Assembly: GCA_035533095.1 (NCBI GenBank)
Contig: DATLUM010000050.1
Span: forward strand, 62,001-126,000
Direction: 5' to 3'
DNA length: 64,000 nt
From: Acidimicrobiales bacterium
Lineage (GTDB): Bacteria > Actinomycetota > Acidimicrobiia > Acidimicrobiales > Palsa-688
Shown here: piece by piece, positions 62,171 through 64,000 of the stretch
Numbering within the stretch: position 1 is the first letter of the stretch
How the letters are laid out: each line of letters starts with the position of its first letter
Notes under the pieces: model-generated
What the model saw: only the letters and a program-made list of their open reading frames with translations
What the model was told of the DNA's origin: nothing
The model's database searches: none
Program-made: the position numbers and the translations under genes

Positions 62171-62928
62171 CAGCGGATCAGCGTACCGATCTGCTCCCCC
62201 CGAAGTGCGCGACGCAGGTTCCCCGGCTCCATGATGGAAAAGACCAGGATCGGGAGGCTGTTCTCCTTGCAGAGGGTTATGGCGGTGAGATCCATGGCCC
62301 GGAGGTCCCTGGCTATCACCTCGTCAAAGCTCACCGTGGTGAGTTTCTTGGCATCCGGATGTGTGCGGGGGTCCGCGTCGTAGACGCCGTCGGCGACGCC
62401 GTGCGTCCCCTTGAGCAGCACGCCCGCTTCGATCTCGACCGCACGCAGGGCGCCGGCCGTATCGGTCGTGAAGAAGGGGTTGCCGGTCCCGGCGGCGAAC
62501 ACGACGACTCTCCCCTTCTGGAGATGCCTGATGGCCCTCAGCCGGATGTAAGGCTCGGCCAGTTGCGACATCCCGATGGCGGTCTGGACCCTCGTGGGCT
62601 GGCCTTGGCGCTCGAGGGCGTCTTGGAGCGCGAGGGCGTTGATGACGGTCGCGAGCATGCCCATGTAGTCGGCGCTGGCGCGATCCATCCCCGTCGCCGA
62701 ACCGGTTGCGCCGCGCCAGATGTTCCCGCCACCGACCACGACGGCGATCTCGATGCCGGTGTCGTGGTGGACCTCGGCTATCTCCTTGGCGATCCGCTCG
62801 ACGACCGCCCCGTCGATCGTCTCGTCGGCCGCTTCGCTGGCGAAAGCCTCGCCTGACAGCTTGAGAACGACCCGCTTCCACGGGGCCGGCTGTTCCACAG
62901 GACTCCGAGCGTAGTTCGGCCCGGGCAC
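62170..62928 (-). CDS. pyrH: UMP kinase
   Basis: A 252-residue amino-acid-kinase-fold enzyme phosphorylating [69 protein letters not shown] and [19 protein letters not shown] are diagnostic. GTG 62928 or GTG 62898 (preceded by GGAG) may start it; the second removes a 10-residue non-conserved leader. Confidence 0.95.
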   Translation of the reverse strand: MPGPNYARSPVEQPAPWKRVVLKLSGEAFASEAADETIDGAVVERIAKEIAEVHHDTGIEIAVVVGGGNIWRGATGSATGMDRASADYMGMLATVINALALQDALERQGQPTRVQTAIGMSQLAEPYIRLRAIRHLQKGRVVVFAAGTGNPFFTTDTAGALRAVEIEAGVLLKGTHGVADGVYDADPRTHPDAKKLTTVSFDEVIARDLRAMDLTAITLCKENSLPILVFSIMEPGNLRRALRGEQIGTLIR

Positions 62929-63003
62929 CGGCTGTGGCCGCTCGGGGCCGCCAGGTTCGCCGCCGGGGGTGGCCCTCTCCGGGCACGGCGGGCCTTCCCG
63001 GGT

Positions 63004-63807
63004 TCAGCCTCCGATAACCGCTTGGGCGAACCTCACGACCTTCGCGGCACCGAGAACCTGGGCGACCGTCTGCTTGTCGTCGCGTGCGTAGGGCTGCTCG
63101 ACGAGGACACCACCGGGGACGCGCTTGTACCAGCCGTCGAGGCGACCCTCGACGATCTTGGGCAGCGCCTGCTCGGGCTTGCCCTCGTTGCGGGTCTGGG
63201 CTTCCAAGGCAGCTCGCTCGGCGGCCACCTCGTCCGCCGGGACTTCGTCGCGGGTGAGGTGGCGGGGCTTGCCGAACGCGATGTGCACAGCGATGTCGTG
63301 GGCGAGCTCCGAGGAGCCAGCTTCGAGCTCGACGAGCACCGCGTTGACACCTCGGCCGTTCTGGACGTGCAGGTAGGTCTCGAGGGTGTTGCCCGGGGGA
63401 GCCTCGAAGCGCACGACCTGTCCGACGGCGATGTTCTCCTTCAGCGCGAGCTTCAGATCGTCGATCTCGTCGGAGTAGCCATCGACGGCGGATTCGCCGT
63501 TGGCCGCGACGTCTTCGGCCAGTTTCCTGGCCATGCTCACGAATTGGGGTGACTTCGCCACGAAGTCGGTCTCCGACTTCAACTCAACCAATGCCGCCGC
63601 GTTACCGGCAGTGGCGACCGCAACCGCGCCTTCGGCGTTCTCGCGGTCGGACCGCTCTGCGGCCTTGCCCAGGCCGCGCTCGCGGAGCCAGCGCGCGGCT
63701 TCCTCGAAGTCCCCGTTGCTCTCGGTCAAGGCTCTCTTGGCATCCATCATGCCGGCGCCGGTCGCGTCGCGAAGCGCCTTGACGTCCTTAGCTCCGAATT
63801 CAGCCAT
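63004..63807 (-). CDS. tsf: Elongation factor Ts
   Basis: A 267-residue EF-Tu nucleotide exchange factor. The UBA-like start FGAKDVKALRDATGAGMMDAKRAL contains the EF-Ts signature 1 region; ELKSETDFVAKSPQFVSMA is signature 2 with the TDFV motif that contacts EF-Tu. Dimerisation domain contains VLVELEAGSSELAHDIAVHIAF. ATG 63807, 6 bases after the rpsB stop. Confidence 0.97.
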   Translation of the reverse strand: MAEFGAKDVKALRDATGAGMMDAKRALTESNGDFEEAARWLRERGLGKAAERSDRENAEGAVAVATAGNAAALVELKSETDFVAKSPQFVSMARKLAEDVAANGESAVDGYSDEIDDLKLALKENIAVGQVVRFEAPPGNTLETYLHVQNGRGVNAVLVELEAGSSELAHDIAVHIAFGKPRHLTRDEVPADEVAAERAALEAQTRNEGKPEQALPKIVEGRLDGWYKRVPGGVLVEQPYARDDKQTVAQVLGAAKVVRFAQAVIGG

Positions 63808-63813
63808 TCGTTG

Positions 63814-64000
63814 TCATTGCTCCTGGTCGTTCGTCGTGCCCGCTGCGGGGGCGGCGGGTTCGGCCGGCGTTTCGGCCGATCCTGCGGCCGGGGCGGGTTC
63901 GGCCGGCGCTTCGGCCGATCCTGCGGCCGGGGCAGCCTCAGCCGCTGGCGCTTCAGCCGATCCTGCGGCCGGGGCAGCCTCAGCCGCTGGCGCTTCAGCC
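63814..64000 (-). CDS. rpsB: C-terminal tail of ribosomal protein uS2 (partial)
   Basis: Only the last 61 codons and stop are in the window, all low complexity: two 14-residue AEAPAAEAAPAAGS repeats, two diverged ones and the end GTTNDQEQ. No S2 core is visible; the identification rests on position just before tsf, an almost universal order, and on the fact that actinobacterial S2 proteins often carry such Ala/Pro/Glu tails. The body lies off the right end. Confidence 0.65.
   Translation of the reverse strand, partial: AEAPAAEAAPAAGSAEAPAAEAAPAAGSAEAPAEPAPAAGSAETPAEPAAPAAGTTNDQEQ
63859..63999. repeat. 42-bp tandem repeat in the rpsB tail
   Basis: Two identical 42-base units (each starting GCTGAAGCGCCAGCGGCT on the minus strand) run off the right edge, followed by two diverged 39-base-class copies. 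Exact DNA identity between units suggests recent duplication. Copy number beyond the edge is unknown. Confidence 0.85.

Noticed and set aside
63859-63999. 42-base repeats at the window edge as a possible CRISPR or origin iteron array
   Set aside because: They are in-frame coding repeats immediately before tsf, with no spacers and no DnaA-box-like motifs.

Overview
The window is about 64 kb of GC-rich DNA with dense, mostly overlapping genes. It looks like a chromosome segment of a high-GC actinobacterium, possibly a deep-branching lineage such as Acidimicrobiia (inference from gene order and composition, not proven). Both ends are cut inside genes: a CoxS-like Fe-S subunit on the left and the probable rpsB tail on the right. 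I found no rRNA, tRNA, CRISPR array, integrase, transposase or IS. No gene-free stretch exceeds 300 bases; the longest are 40327-40539, 15773-15974, 16233-16392 and 22159-22318.

Left block (1-16232, all minus): coxS (partial), ftsB, eno, mazG, a peptidyl-prolyl isomerase-like lipoprotein, mfd, pth, rplY, prs, a shortened glmU, dapB, an M16 peptidase, pnp and rpsO. Right block (44757-64000, all minus): ribF, truB, rbfA, a DUF503 gene, infB, ylxR, nusA, rimP, proS, an Eis-like acetyltransferase, ispG, a site-2 protease, dxr, cdsA, frr, pyrH, tsf and the rpsB tail. The common bacterial order infB-rbfA-truB-ribF-rpsO-pnp is therefore present but split.

The split is filled by about 28 kb (16393-44741) holding arfB and then a large catabolic island. 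The island has an IclR regulator overlapping a ribokinase, an aryl-alcohol-type dehydrogenase, a single-component-type Rieske oxygenase, a P450, and a seven-gene operon. In that operon a BMP/PnrA-type (nucleoside-like ligand) ABC importer is translationally coupled to an oxidoreductase, a SAM methyltransferase and a TrzN/AtzA-like amidohydrolase. Next come a SnoaL-like protein, a VOC protein, an aldo/keto reductase and a second TrzN-like amidohydrolase. A ring-hydroxylating dioxygenase (alpha and beta) follows with a type I extradiol dioxygenase and a degenerate M20-like protein, then a minus operon (enolase-superfamily enzyme, PhnZ-like HD protein, Dabb protein) and a plus operon (cupin, FAH hydrolase, HpcH/HpaI aldolase, amidohydrolase, TauD oxygenase).

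Read together, the island looks like one programme: import a nucleobase- or alkaloid-like N-heteroaromatic compound, demethylate, deaminate and hydroxylate it, open the ring by meta cleavage, then hydrolyse and aldol-cleave the products. The substrate is unknown and this pathway is inference. The best evidence that it is one system is a shared palindrome, about TGCGAGA-N5-TCTCGCA, in the control regions of most of the island's transcription units and near the iclR gene. Other oddities are a pth gene that seems to start with CTG, a ylxR with no normal start codon, a GlmU lacking most of its acetyltransferase domain, a 60-bp dispersed repeat that encodes the end of dxr, and tandem-repeat tails on several translation proteins.
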